From contig JABVXV010000034.1 in assembly GCA_013365325.1 (NCBI GenBank), positions 310,001-374,000 of the forward strand: a DNA stretch of 64,000 nucleotides, written 5' to 3'. Below are positions 24,609 through 37,980 of this stretch, in pieces. The stretch comes from Dipetalonema caudispina (lineage: Eukaryota > Nematoda > Chromadorea > Rhabditida > Onchocercidae). The notes beneath the pieces are model-generated. The model had not been told where the DNA came from and made no database searches. It saw only the letters and a list, made by a program, of their open reading frames with translations. Position numbers and translations under genes: made by a program. Numbering within the stretch: the stretch's first letter is position 1; every line of letters starts with the position of its first letter.

Positions 24609-26815
24609 AAGAAAAAAATTCGACAAGAATTATCGATAAGTATGAGCATATGTCTTGCAATTTTTTTTGTGCAGTCGTTTACTTCTTCCAATCCTAAATT
24701 AAGTCTTAAAAAAAAAAAAGCTTATGTTGATAATTATTAAATCATTTTATGTTATCAGTTATTCACTAAAGACCCGCAAAATAATGTTGGTAATGAAGTG
24801 GTAATTTAACTACCAAAAGGTGTGCGTGACTGATTGCATCAGCCACATTTATTAAATTTTATTTGAAACTAGTTTTTCTTTTGTTGAATGCGAAGACTGA
24901 TTTGTCACGAACTTCAATTGGACCAAGTAAAATTTGAATTATAATTGATATCAAGGTAAGAATGATGTCATAAACATAGGAAAGGTATTAGTTATAGTGA
25001 TAGGAATGATAATACAGTGATAGCAATTGTTGTAATGTTCGTTAACAAAAGTATTATCTCAAATGAAGGAAGTATGGATGCAAAGAGTTGTAAATCCAAC
25101 TGATTAATATCTAAATCGATGAATTTTTTGCATTTATGATCAGAGCATCTGATAAATCATTCAGTCTTTCACTGGTAATAACGACATATAGCTAATTGAG
25201 AAATTTATTCCGATACATTTAAAATACCGTAAAATTTTAAAATATTTATAAAAACATTTTCATTGGTTATACATTAGTGAAGCTGATAATTTTAAATTAA
25301 TTCTTTACTATTAAAATTCTTCTAAAAATTTTCACGATCTCTTAAATAATTTACAAAAGGTTAAGAAGTTTATGTCTAATGTGCTTATATCATGAGAATA
25401 ATTAATTATTATTAATGAAGCGATGAAAAAAAATTAACGTAATATAATTAACCAATATTGGAAATTAAATCATATGATTATATTCAAATGACTTATCAGT
25501 GTACCAATCATAAATGACCAATTATTATCATTTTAAATAATCAATTATTTATAAGTTGCTAAACGTACATTAAATGGGAAAAAAAACATTTAATGATAAT
25601 AATATAAAGTGTCCGATATTTATCAACATATTTGCATTCATTTTGTTTTTTTTTTTTTATTAAATTTAACAATTTTGAACTCTCTTATTTTATCAAAAAT
25701 TGTTATGAAAAATGAAATTTTAGTTCAAAATCATAGATGCACACAAGTTTTGGACAAATTTAATGGAGTTTATTTGAAGGGAGAAAAAATTAGAGAGACC
25801 GGCTTTGGCGAAAATGTGATTTATTTATTGCTGCCATTAGGGTATCATGAAGTTGGAGAATTGATGAAATAAAATTTGATAGGTTGGTGAGGCGAGAAAA
25901 CAAAAATTGCAAGGCGTACAGTGTTATTTACATTTTAACCTTTTTCTCAAATTTATTACATCAAATTTCATTATACATAGTTGACAGACTATTTGATGTT
26001 TTTCGAATTTTTGTCACTTTTTAAACTGTTCGTTTTGTTTCTGTGATATTGCCATTTTTTTTTTTCAATTATTATTTTACAATTACAATAATTTTAATCA
26101 GCTTTTCAAATTTAAAATTCAGATCTAAAGATTATTCAATTTTTTTACATTTATTTGTTTTGTCTTTTTCATTCTTTGGTTATACATCATATATTTGTCA
26201 TCTTCGTTTGCTTTAAATTATCGATACTTTGCCTAAATGATGAAATAAAATTAAATAAAATACAACTTAATTGCTAATGATGAAAAATTAAAACAAAAAA
26301 GATAGATGGAAAAGAAATGTTGAGAAGAAAATAATGGAAAAGAATGAAAGTATATGAAATAGCAATTTTTTTTTTTTTTTCGATAGATAAAATTTTCGAA
26401 AAACTTTTTGTTTTTCATAAATGTATCATAAATGATTGAAATTAGTCTAATAAAGCATTTGTTTGATTATTTAGACAAAGCAGGTTGATAACAATGATAA
26501 TGTTGATAATGTTTAATAGTGTTTAAATCAAATAGGAAACAAGTTTAAAAGGATAGAAAAGGAATGAATGCAAATGCATAATTTTAGGAGAGATACGATT
26601 ATTACCAAATAAATTACTAATATCTCAGATATTATAAGTTCAATTTTTTTTTTAATTTTACTACTTCAATTTTTAATCGAAAATACGAACCTCAAAAGTA
26701 TTTCTTATCAAAAAATAGGTAGATAATGATTGATTTAGAATATCAGGAGATAATGCGCTTTTTTTTCTTCTAATACAAAATATTTGAATACGAATATCCT
26801 AGAAGTTTTAAATGA

Positions 26816-26865
26816 TGGTGATGATAATGATGATGATTGATGATGATGATGATTATGGTGATGAC
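26816..26865. repeat. GAT trinucleotide microsatellite
   Basis: Imperfect GAT/GGT/AAT repeats in non-coding DNA. Confidence 0.7.
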
Positions 26866-27458
26866 TTTTCAATCTTTAGCATTGTCATCAGTGGTATTTA
26901 CCGAAATCAGCAATGTAGAGAAGTTAGTTGAAAAAGAAATACATTAACTGATAAGAAATTGTTGTAGAATTATTGGATCAATTTTTTGTTTAACATTCAT
27001 TCATTTCTGATTTCAATTGTTGATACATATTTTTGTTGTAATAGGTTGAAAATATTTCTAATTATTCTTATAGGCTAATAATATCACGATGTTATAGATT
27101 GATGTGTAATGAAACATTCTTTTGAATGCTTCAAGTAAGATTTTCAAATGATTTACATCATCTGACAGGTTAGCTAATGCCATACAATTTCAATTCATCA
27201 ATAGCTTGATGAGTAAATAGATTAAAGTAATTGATTAAACAAGTTAGATTATAAATTTCCGTGGAAGGTTAATGTTTAACTGTTTACAAGATGTCGTTGT
27301 ATCAACAACAAATGACACATAAATATTCTATGTATAATCTTTCTTTTCCTGTAAGATTTAATAATGCATTTTTGTGCAATTAAACTATTTCAATAATTAG
27401 ATTGATTATATGCATAGCAATGGTTTAGGAGATATGATCATGTATTGGATCGGAATGA

Positions 27459-27468
27459 TTTATTTATT
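27459..27468 (-). terminator. Candidate polyadenylation signal for the small secreted-peptide gene
   Basis: The plus-strand TTTATTTATT reads AATAAATAAA on the minus strand, about 80 bases past the stop codon of the gene at 27547-27738. Another AATAAA overlaps that stop codon. Confidence 0.4.
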
Positions 27469-27546
27469 AGTAGTTTAATTATTCGTTAATAAACAATTAT
27501 TTTTGCCATGATACGATGATTGAAAATGATGATTGGATTTTAGAGT

Positions 27547-27738
27547 TTATTTGTTTATTTTTTTCTTAAATGTTGAAAGCTTTGCATATTTATATTGCTT
27601 ATAATTATTCTTAATTACTTCATCACGAAGTCTTCTAATATCATCAATTTGATAAATGTTTTTTCCATTAACTTTCAAGAAAAGATTGGAAAAAGAGAAG
27701 AGTGAAAAAAAGAGTAATAAGTAAAATTTCATGAACAT
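27547..27738 (-). CDS. Small secreted peptide, unrecognised (63 residues)
   Basis: A single-exon minus-strand frame of 63 codons. Residues 1 to about 25 form a classical signal peptide (MFMKFYLLLFFSLFSFSN, then LFLKVNG). The predicted mature part of about 38 residues starts KNIYQIDDIRRLRDEVIKNN and ends in a Lys/Tyr-rich tail with FKKKINK. It contains dibasic RR and KKK sites but no cysteine. A TTTTTTTAG acceptor ends nine bases before the ATG, the placement expected for spliced-leader addition, and AATAAA signals follow the stop. I do not recognise a family. A peptide hormone-like or antimicrobial-like secreted factor is possible but is only inference. The alternative is a chance open frame, although start context, signal peptide and 3' signal together argue for a gene. 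Confidence 0.5.
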   Translation of the reverse strand: MFMKFYLLLFFSLFSFSNLFLKVNGKNIYQIDDIRRLRDEVIKNNYKQYKYAKLSTFKKKINK

Positions 27739-27747
27739 TTTTTACAG

Positions 27748-27757
27748 CTAAAAAAAT
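27748..27757 (-). promoter_or_regulatory. Splice acceptor upstream of small secreted-peptide ORF
   Basis: The minus-strand pyrimidine tract GATTTTTTTAG ends nine bases before the ATG at 27738. It is the probable spliced-leader acceptor (inference). Confidence 0.4.
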
Positions 27758-30700
27758 CGTTTGTTTTTTTTTTTTTTCTTTTTTTGTCCGAATCATGTAA
27801 ATTATGCCAAAGTGATTTCGTATTTCCTTTCAAAGAAACTACTTGTGGTAAGATTTTTGGCATATTCATTTCTTTTCATCGTTCGTTGTTAATTCAATCA
27901 AATTTTCTTTCAATAAACTTTTAAATTTTGCCAATTTATGGTCTATTTCTTTTATGTGTCCAAAATGAGCAATGCAAGTTTTCCGATTATTTTCTTTTTC
28001 CTTTACCACAATTTCATTTTTACCAGTTGCATATATTTTAATGATTTGATGGTTAGTTTCAACAATTTCCTTATTTTAAACTTAAACCATCATAGACTGG
28101 TATTTTTCTTTTTATAAGATGATTAACATTCAGTACATTCTTTTCGACAAAATTCATTAACCTTTACTTACTTGTTTGTTGCATGATAAATTTCTTCGTA
28201 ATACTTTTTGAAAATATCATTTATGATATTGATTAGATTATAATTTTAATTAGCAATACTGGATTGTATTGAAATTTTTGCATCTTTCATTCTACCATCA
28301 ACGAATGCCAAATTAAAATAATATTGAGTACAAGTTTTACTCATAAATCATGAAAAAAAAAAAAATGGAAAAAAGATTTCGAAAAAATTGTTCAAGTTTT
28401 TACGTGATATACTCTCTAAAATACACTTTTTGCTCCTCATTGTTAAGATGAATAATAAAAATAATTTTGAAAGTTATTCTTTTCTTCTCTATTAATTTTT
28501 TGTGATTTTTAAAAAAATTAAAATTTTTCGTTTTTCTTTTCAAAATTTCTTGCATTAATTCATCATGTCATTAATTCTTTGTTTTAACTAAGAAGTTTAA
28601 AAAAAAAAAAGCAATTTCACCCGTACATTTTATTGAATTTATGTCGGTCAAAATTTGAAAATGAATTCATCTAAATAAAAAGACAGGAATTTCTCTTGTT
28701 CAAATGCAATGAAGTTTTCGTTGTTTTTCTTCATTTTTTTGACCATTTAAAGTTTTCTTAAAAATATAATCAACAGGGTTTTTTTAAATTAGAATCAATT
28801 TTATTCTTTTTTTTTAGATCTCTCAAAAAATATTAATGATGACATTTTATAGCTAAAAAAAGTATCAGTAGAAGAGGTCAATCCTTAGAATTCTTTTGAA
28901 ATATTCATATGGCACTTCTGATGATCAAACGATAAAAATTATTGACAATTAGCTGAATTGGAGCAATTCGTATTTATTTTAGGAGAATCAGCGGAATTTT
29001 TTATTGAATTCTACAAAAATGAAACATACAATCCACTTAATTAATTACAGCAAGCTTATTCTGTTAATTTTTTTTCACTACAGCAATGTACTTTTTTTTA
29101 ATTTAACAATTTCGGTTAATTTTGCCCTAAGTATTTCAAAAAATATTTGAAATCAAAAGTGTGCAAATGTCCGCAAATTTGTTTAGAATTATATCAAATG
29201 GAAAAGAATTGGTACATGAAATCATTCAACCTTGATTTATAAATGATTATAAAAAGCTCTCAAAAATCTTTTTTACATTTCAGAAAATTTTTCAACCTAT
29301 CATTTGTAATTTAACATCTCCGTTTTTTTTTTTTTTTTCTATTTACGAGTATTAATGTTTTATCAACCGTTCAATAGTAAACGGATTGAAAGGATTTCTT
29401 GAATTTCGAAATTATAATTTTGATTGTTGTGGAATCAGAGTCATATTTTGAAAACTTTACGAATATAAGTTAAATTGAATTTTACTCATAATAATCGGTA
29501 AATATCATTTCAAAAAGAAGTTTTTGCATAACTTTTCTGGATTCTTTATAAATATTTAATACTAATATACTAATTTTCATTAATTGAATTTTGCTACATT
29601 GTATTTATCTGAACTTTTCGAAATCTTTATTATTTAATCGATATCTTAGGATCTTTACCAATTATATGTTTTAATTAATTTTCACAATCCTTCTTTCTTC
29701 TTTCATTGCAAAATTACAAAGCGCTAATTTGATAAGTGTCATTTTGAGAATTTTTTTTAGAGGAAGTAAAATTAGTACCAAATAATATCTTCTTTGAAAT
29801 TTTTGAAATATTTCAAACGAAGATCATCCATAAACGAAAATTTCCGTGATTAGCTGTGATAATTCATCTTTGATTGATTGTTTAGAACATACATATTTAA
29901 TTTGTCTAAAATATAAGCCATTTATTACTACAACTTTGGTAAAATATTTTAGTAATATTTTTTTCTTTTTACAAAATGCTACGTATTTCCAATTGAGCTC
30001 TTTTTAACTTTATATTTTTATTTAAAAAAAAAAAAAAATTGTTCTTTTTGTGTAGAAGAATATAAATGTATTGGCTAGGAATGGAAAAGTGATGTTTAAT
30101 GTTTGAAAATAGTGCAATTGAATGATAGTAACAAAATGAATTGAATTGAATTAAATTGTCTCAACAATAAAAGAGCAAAGCAAACGGGTTTGATTTGTTT
30201 AAATTGAAGCATTACAATAAAATGCAAAATTAATTCATAGAATTACGAAAAAATTATGAAATTTCAATAATAAGCTTTTTTCGGTAATTCAAAAATTTTG
30301 CATTGCAAAAAATTTGCTTAAAAATTTCTCTTATTAATTTGAATTAAAAATAAGAATTCAATAAGTATATTCTATAGCTTATTTCAGGTAGAAAATGGGT
30401 TTTACAGGAAAGTGAACAAAAGATTTCTTGAAGAAAGATAAAAGTAGATGAAAGTACCGGAAATAATCATTGTATTAGTCATCAGTAAAAATTTTCGATA
30501 AGATGGGTAAATGTATTATTCCGCATTATCAAATATCATTTCTTCATTCATTGTAACATCCATTGTTATTATCACAGCCTATTCTTGGTGAAATGATGAA
30601 AATCTCTTTCCAAAATCTCTCAAATTTTATCATAATCAGTGCTATCTAACAAGGAAAAAAGATGTTAGAGAATGATAGAATGATGATAATGATAATAATT

Positions 30701-31332
30701 AATGATAATAGTGGTGTAATCGTCTTTTCAAATTATCCCAGCAATATTCCTTATCTATAATAAATCATTTTCAAATATTAGTAATAAAACTTTCGCCATA
30801 ACTTAACATCTTAAGAGTTTCTCACATTTTTAATGTTCATGCTTAATTTATTAGTAAATAGAATTGGAATAATTGATAGCGAATCTTATACATTCCATAC
30901 AATCTATGGTACTATTAATATTTTAATTATAATTAGGAAAATTGTTTCATCGTGATATTCGTCTTCTAATGAAATTATGGCATTTTATTACTTAATTATT
31001 CAATAATTCAATTGTTCATCTTCGTATTTCTTGCATATTATTTTCACGATTTGCAACAAAGATTGCTATTTTGATACTATGAAAAAAGTTAGCTTACATT
31101 TAATCACCTATTTTATTTTTCTCCATCTTTCATAATTACATCCAACTTATTTAAAAGAATTCAATTTATTTCATTTATACTTTCCCTTTCCGTATTATAA
31201 TCCATTTTCAATCCTATCTTTTCCACTAATTTGAGCTTTTTAAAACGCATTATTTTGTGTGAAAAATCAAAAGATGGATAATAGAGGAAAACGTTTTCTT
31301 ATAATTATCATTACCTTGATTGCTATCATTAA

Positions 31333-31371
<39 letters not shown>

Positions 31372-31373
31372 TA
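31333..31373. repeat. CAT trinucleotide microsatellite
   Basis: About 13 CAT/ATC units. They translate as poly-His or poly-Ile depending on frame. Confidence 0.85.
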
Positions 31374-31407
31374 CCAACATCATCACTGCAACTACTACTA
31401 CGATCAA

Positions 31408-31507
31408 CAGCACCCATTTAACAAATCACATCACAGATATTATCAACCAGTTCTTCGGAACGTTACGACCAACTATGCGCACCCACTCCTCAGAAAGTTG
31501 AAAGCGG
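31408..31507 (+). CDS. Candidate exon in C-rich patch (low confidence)
   Basis: Next to the CAT repeat is about 100 nt much richer in C and G than its surroundings, ending in a GTAAAA donor at 31508. In one frame it begins after CAACAG with HPFNKSHHRYYQPVLRNVTT and ends LLRKLKA in phase 0. This would join directly to the first mapped Patched exon at 38645, also phase 0. All three frames are open, so coding status is unproven. It is offered as a candidate upstream Patched exon. Confidence 0.2.
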
Positions 31508-32414
31508 TAAAACTTCTCAGGCAATAAATGCGAAAGACTTGAATTTTCTTCTCTTTCCCGTATTACCCCTTTATTCTCGTCTTTTACATATTTTACCTCT
31601 AATTTTTCACAATTCTAGAATAGTTCGTTTAGTTTTTCTCTTTATTTCCGAATATGATTTAAGCATTTTTATTGCTAACTTGCTTACAACTTTGCGTTAA
31701 AACGAATTATATTTTGTCATTTGTGCAATAAATAAATTTCTTAAAGAATATTTGAGATGCCATATTCGTTTTTCACTCGTTTCATTTCATTTCATTTCAT
31801 TTTTATTTCCATCATTATCGCCGTATGATCATTTTTTGCATTTTCAATGGCACTGAAAATGTTTCAGTGAGACATTGAACCATGATCATTTGTTGGTTAA
31901 GTTTTATAAATCATCTCTGAAGTTATCCGGAATCTCTACTTGAAATGTATCTCTTTCCGGAAATGTTCACAACATATCTAACTGTCTCCCAATCTTCACC
32001 CGATCTTATCACATCATGATAAATTGTAACAACTGATATCTATGATTATCATCTTAAAATATATCTCAATAATCGTTATCTGGAAGCAGTTAATTTTTTT
32101 ATTTGCATAAACTATCCAATACTAATCGTATTATTATGTTATTGTAAAATAATTGTCGTTTCCTTCTATCTCATTTCAATTTTAATTTGTTATAAAAGTG
32201 TTAAATATTCATTTAATTAGCAGAAGAGAAGACAATTTATCACTCCAACTTTCTTCTTTCTTACTTTTTATTCTTTTATTTTTTCACATAACTCTCCGCA
32301 ATAAAATTTTCCGAACAACTCATAGATATGTTTTGACATGCATGTTTGAAAAAATTTTCCAACGTAATTTCAATTATATTTCAAAGTTTGAGAATCTCTG
32401 AACTATTATTACTG

Positions 32415-32415
<1 letters not shown>

Positions 32416-32511
<96 letters not shown>

Positions 32512-32540
32512 TATCATTATTATTATTATTATTATTATTA
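32416..32540. repeat. ATT trinucleotide microsatellite
   Basis: About 125 bp of nearly pure ATT/TTA repeats with a few ACT or CAT units. The poly-Leu and poly-Asn open frames over it are artefacts. Confidence 0.95.
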
Positions 32541-33126
32541 GTTAGTATCAGCACTATTACTGTTATTATCGTTTTTCGATCGGAGAAATTATTCATTGTT
32601 TATCAGTTATGTAATACAAATCAAAGATAATATAATCTCCTCAATTTGAAACTCATTAATAGTAAGTAACAATCAAAGTAATGATCATACATAATTCGTT
32701 TTATTTGCTATCATCATTATATTCATTATAATCATTTTATTATCATCTCAAATTTTGTTACTCTTATTTTTACAATTTAATAGCATATGATAATCACTAC
32801 AACCATTATTATCACACTATCAATATTTCAGTTTTTATTATAATCATGATTATAGTAGAATATGGGATAATTTCACCATTAAGGCCAATATTACAAATTA
32901 CAAATCTAACAATGAGAGATGGAATTTTCGGATCGAAAGTAAAGGCCATAATTAAATCAAATTAAAGGATGGAAAAAAAAAGTGAGAAAAATGAAAGAAA
33001 TAGATTGTTTATTACTATCCATCGTCATTTTCATGCTCTATCATTAGATATTTCGATGACGGGTTTTGATTTCTTATTTCCTCTATCCGACAATTTTAAA
33101 ATCAACACTTATGATTTAGTACGGTA

Positions 33127-33129
<3 letters not shown>

Positions 33130-33157
<28 letters not shown>
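33130..33157. repeat. CT dinucleotide microsatellite
   Basis: A pure TC run of about 14 units. Confidence 0.9.
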
Positions 33158-36100
33158 TCATCTACATCTTCATGTTATCATTTTTATCACAAATCTAATA
33201 TTAGAAATAGAAAAGTTCATAGATATCATGTAAAACTATCGTAACAAATTTTATTTCCAATATATTTTATTTTCCACTTTTCATTTCAACTTGCTGCATA
33301 ATGAAAATGTTTTAAAAAGCGGTTTTTTTTTCTTTTTGGACTTACTTTTTTTAAGTCGTATTTTTCTTTTGCTTTCTTTGACAGTAATTAATTAGTTGTA
33401 TCGTATTAAAACCAATGAAAAGGAATAAATAAAATGAAATTTGCTTGAACTCCGTCGTTTTCTCTTCTGCTTCTGAACTTTTTCTTTTTACAATTTTCAC
33501 AATTTTGTTATGCTTTGATGATAAACTGGTTTATTGGAAGTTCACTCAAATATCATTCTTACCCACAAATGTTCAGTTTTTTTTTTTTTCCCAATTTTTT
33601 TAATGCATAAATCTATGACTTTCTTCCTAAATATTTCAAATATTTGCAAATTTAACAAATAATTTCTTTTTAATTTTATTCATTTAATGAGAAAAGTGAC
33701 GAATTATTCAAATTCTATTGATGATTATATCAATGGAATTAATGTGACCATAAAAATATTTCAGTGATAATTTAAAGTAATATCAATGAATGTAGCAAAA
33801 TAAAGAAAGTTGATGAGAATGTATTCTATCATGAACTTTTCGGCAAGGTTTTGCTCGTATCATTGACTTTTCGGCATGCATGTATAATTGGATGAGAAGT
33901 AAAAGTATGCGATGACAAATGCTAATTATTAGCGTCAGATATTCTTTTTTCTATTCAACTTTTTCAGAACTTCAGCATATTCCAGTTATTATCTTAGTTA
34001 ATTTTCACTTTTTAATTCGACAAATACCATCAATTCTAGCTTATTGATAAACTTTTTAAATAATGCATAAACAATAAAATAGGTAATCAAATGAATAAAT
34101 TGAAGTAATCGTTGTTTGAAGTAATTCTTCAATAGCATTATGATAATATTACACAATGATTGAGGATATTGTCGAGGCAATTTAAAAAAAAAAAAGACAG
34201 AGAAGAGAAATTTACGGAATTATTTACTTAACAACTTTTGAAGTAATTAGTAACGCTATACAATTACATCCTACATAGGGCTTTTTTTTTTTCCCCAGAA
34301 AAAATATTTTATTGTAAAAAAATTTAACTTTGATTTTTGAGATGTACAAATTAGGTACATGATGAGTACTACATGAATTTCTCTTCGCATTTATTTGATT
34401 TATTTATTCCCGTTCAATGATTATAGTAGTATAATGATTACAATTAATTAAGGCAGATAGTATTCGTGATATAATTATCATTTTATTTCCATTTCTTGAT
34501 GCAATACGATGCGTTTCTTATCATAAAATTAATGATAATATTTGTAATGAATTTAATTATAGCTTAAATTACAGGACAAAGGTCATCTTCCCATCAACAT
34601 TATTCATTTTCTGCCCTCTTATTTGGGATTGTCCCTGACAAAATTATATCGTGCAGAAAAATAAAAAAAAATTGATTGGAAATTTGACAAGGAAAAAGAA
34701 GGAGAAGAAATTATTGGATTTACTTATTGTCGTGTGAATATTTCTTTCGATCAGAATTGTACTAAAAATATTTTGCATAATTAGGGGGAAATTTTGTTGG
34801 AGAAAGAGTGGAAATCAATTATTGGAATAGTAATCAATACAATATACAACATTAGCAATAGCAATGAAAATTTACACCGAAAGGTGTACGACAGCACAAA
34901 AATTAACAATTCCAATTTATAAGGTTAGTTTGTATTTTTTTTTTTTTCTAGAAGTACGGGAAAGTATCAAGCATAGAATAGAAGAATGGAATAGAAGAAT
35001 TAAATAATAGAATAAAATGAACAAAAATAGGGCGTTATTTAACATATTTATCTTTCATATCAAATAAGCTTAGTATAATTATTAAGCTAATTTCTCCGTA
35101 TTTTAATTAGATTTATTTCTGACAAGCATACTTACATAGTATATTATTAGCAAACTTTTTTAATAAAATCATTACAAAAAATCCATCCATAATCATATTC
35201 AAATTATTCATGTCATTTGTGTTCAAAATTTATCCTTAATTTTATTTCACCTATGTAACAATTATTTCTTTACTCCAATATTTCATATTTCAATCTGTTT
35301 AGAAATAAATCCAAATCTATGGATTTCAAATTTTGAATTTTAAAATTTCTGATTAAAAAAAAAAAAACGCCAAACAAAAAATCTGCTATTACTTGTTTGT
35401 GAACGGAATGATAGGTAAGAAATTCACTGATACCTTAATTATGAGGATGGACATCTTGTTTTTCTTATCACTTATAATCTTGAATTTGATCATTCACTGA
35501 TATGTATCGATCACTGATAGCATGCATTCATAAAAAGATGTTTGATATGATAATGTTTTGAAATATTTCTTTCAATAATAGTTTCTCTTAATAAAATTAT
35601 CGTTGATTTAAAATTATTACGCTTTTGATGTGTGAATAAGAAGTGATAGAATTTCTTTTCTTAGCTTACTTGAAATTTCTATTAATTATTTATTACTATA
35701 TTCCAACATTTTCAAATTCTTATCATTATCAAACTCTTTGATTAGATCAAATTTTATGCTAAAAATCAACCATATCGTTGTATTAACATTTTTATGATCT
35801 AAAAAGGATCCATTTATTCTTCTCTTAACAAATTCCATTTTTGTGCCATCATTTCTAACCACAATGTCTTCATTTTTGTCAGATGTGGAAAAAAAAAATG
35901 TGGAAGAGAGGACATTTTCTCTTAAAAGAAAAGAAGGAAAAACTACATCTTTTCAAACTGGTTTTTCTTTTTTTTTTTTTTTTTAAATTCTTAGTTCACC
36001 AAAAATTGTCAATACATACCATTGGGTATTTCCACAGTATCAGATACATACATGCATGCATATATATGCACAACTTAATACAAAATACATATACAAACTC

Positions 36101-37128
36101 ATATGATATAATAAAATTTACTTTAACAAAATATTTGATAATACTTTAACATAAAATTTAAAAAAAAAAAAAAGTGAAAAAAAGGAAGTAAAATAAACTA
36201 AATTGAAAATTAAAGCAAAGATGAAAAATGAATGATAATCTAAAAAGAGAGAGAATAAAAATACATGTTAAGGTATATTTTTATTAACAAATAAAATATA
36301 TTAGTATCATAAATGTTCATATTATAGAATGTAACTTTATAGCAAGTAATAATTATCCGATAAATTACATGATAAGCAAATTGATAAGATGAATAAATGA
36401 TGATAGTTGAATTGAGGTTAGCTTTAGCTGTCAACATAATTATACAGAAAATCATAATTAAATAGAAAATAACAATTAAAGTACCTAAATAAGAGATAAT
36501 ATTAAAATAAAATGAAGTAATCGTACCTTATTGAATTAAGGAAAGTTTTTTTTTTTTGAATTGAAAGAACTTTCTATTTAAGGAAATGAAAATTGAACAT
36601 AAATAAGTTATATATTTGTCGATAGGCTAAAAATTTTTTTTTTTTTTTTTATGTTTGGAAGAAAGAGTAATCCTTTAATGGATAAGTATTACTTAGTTAT
36701 TGTTCATTTATAGTTTATTTTTACCACATCTCTTACAATTAATTACTTTTTCTATAATTTTACTATAATTAATTCTTGGCTTATTTGAAAATTTCTGATG
36801 AAATAAATGGATATTATTTACATATCAAATTGCAAATATTTAAATCAAAATTGAAGGATTAAAAGTTTATTGTTATTAATAATGTAACTGAGTTATTTTA
36901 TACTAATTACTTCACTTGCATATGGATTTATTCATTGATGGATATTAAATCTTCCTATTATTTATTTCTCTCCCTTTATCATTCTTTCCTTCTTCTCTCT
37001 CTCTCCCTCTCTTTTATGAGTAGGTCGGTATTACTCATATAAATAGGTTAAATAGCTCGAAGATAATACTTATCCAACGGAATACAAAAGATTATATAAA
37101 TTTTTCAAACTAAAGCATTTATCGAATT

Positions 37129-37516
37129 AAAATTATTATCTATATCATAGTTATCATTAATGTTATCACAATATAAAATTATTATCTATATCATAGTTAT
37201 CATTAATGTTATCACAATATAAAATTATTATCTATATCATAGTTATCANNNNNNNNNNNNNNNNNNNNNNNNNNNNNNNNNNNNNNNNNNNNNNNNNNNN
37301 NNNNNNNNNNNNNNNNNNNNNNNNNNNNNNNNNNNNNNNNNNNNNNNNTCATAGTTATCATTAATGTTATCACAATATAAAATTATTATCTATATCATAG
37401 TTATCATTAATGTTATCACAATATAAAATTATTATCTATATCATAGTTATCATTAATGTTATCACAATATAAAATTATTATCTATATCATAGTTATCATT
37501 AATGTTATCACAATAA
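37129..37516. repeat. 46-bp tandem repeat (minisatellite) spanning an assembly gap
   Basis: The unit begins AAAATTATTATCTATATCAT and ends TTATCACAATAT, with a period of exactly 46 bp (the TATATCATAG word starts at 37141, 37187, 37233, then 37391, 37437, 37483). Copies are essentially identical on both sides of the run of Ns. The array is probably longer than shown, because the gap sits inside it and the phase across the gap does not fit 46. Confidence 0.95.
37249..37348. other. Assembly gap (100 Ns)
   Basis: Exactly 100 N characters inside the tandem array. A round number of this kind is normally a placeholder for a gap of unknown size. Confidence 0.98.
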
Positions 37517-37947
37517 TTATTATCCCATAATTACTATTATTTGTAATCGTTATTATTTTTGTATATTTGATCGAAATTGTAATAATTTTCTCATCATAAT
37601 AATTTCTATTTTGTTATTCTCTTCTTTTTTCATCAAATGTTTACATTACTTATCTTTTATATCAATCAATACAAGAAAAAAATTTCTTGTACTTTGTGCT
37701 TGATAAACTGCACTGATCGTTGTGAAAGATTTCAATAAATATTGGTTAGATCTAATGTATTATCATCAATAAAGATTGAAATAGCCTATATAAAAAAGCA
37801 TAATTAATTACTAATTAATATTTATAACTAATTTCACGTCAAATTGATAATGAACATTACAAAGGTTTTTAATTAGAAATGTTTGCACCATTTATTTCAT
37901 TAATGATTTTTCGGCATAATAATGTTTCAGATACCTTTTTTTTTTTA

Positions 37948-37948
<1 letters not shown>

Positions 37949-37978
<30 letters not shown>

Positions 37979-37980
37979 TT
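37949..37980. repeat. CT-rich microsatellite
   Basis: TC dinucleotide repeats with occasional TTT, about 660 bp upstream of the first mapped Patched exon. Confidence 0.85.

Larger units (their letters stand above)
15500..27460. other. Gene-poor AT-rich region
   Basis: About 12 kb without a supportable multi-exon gene. It contains T/A homopolymers (for example T runs near 16290-16318 and 19255-19274), an ACT/CTG-like trinucleotide patch near 23935-23978, a GAT repeat near 26816-26865, a diverged direct repeat (23.5 and 24.5 kb), and two less AT-rich patches with short open frames at about 21.48-21.60 kb and 25.68-25.87 kb. None of the short open frames has both splice context and a recognisable product. 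Confidence 0.5.
27800..37120. other. Gene-poor region upstream of the Patched gene
   Basis: About 9 kb with no clear multi-exon gene. It may be partly the first intron or promoter of the Patched gene, whose N-terminal exon was not found. It contains CAT, ATT and CT microsatellites, T/A homopolymers and one unusually C-rich patch (31.33-31.51 kb) listed separately. Confidence 0.45.

Noticed and set aside
32346..32630. Open frames of 70-94 codons over the ATT array (poly-Leu on plus, poly-Asn on minus)
   Set aside because: They are the direct translation of a microsatellite on both strands, with no splice signals or unique sequence.
37129..37516. Regularly spaced repeats resembling a CRISPR array
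   Set aside because: The 46-bp units are contiguous with no unique spacers, and the surroundings are clearly eukaryotic.
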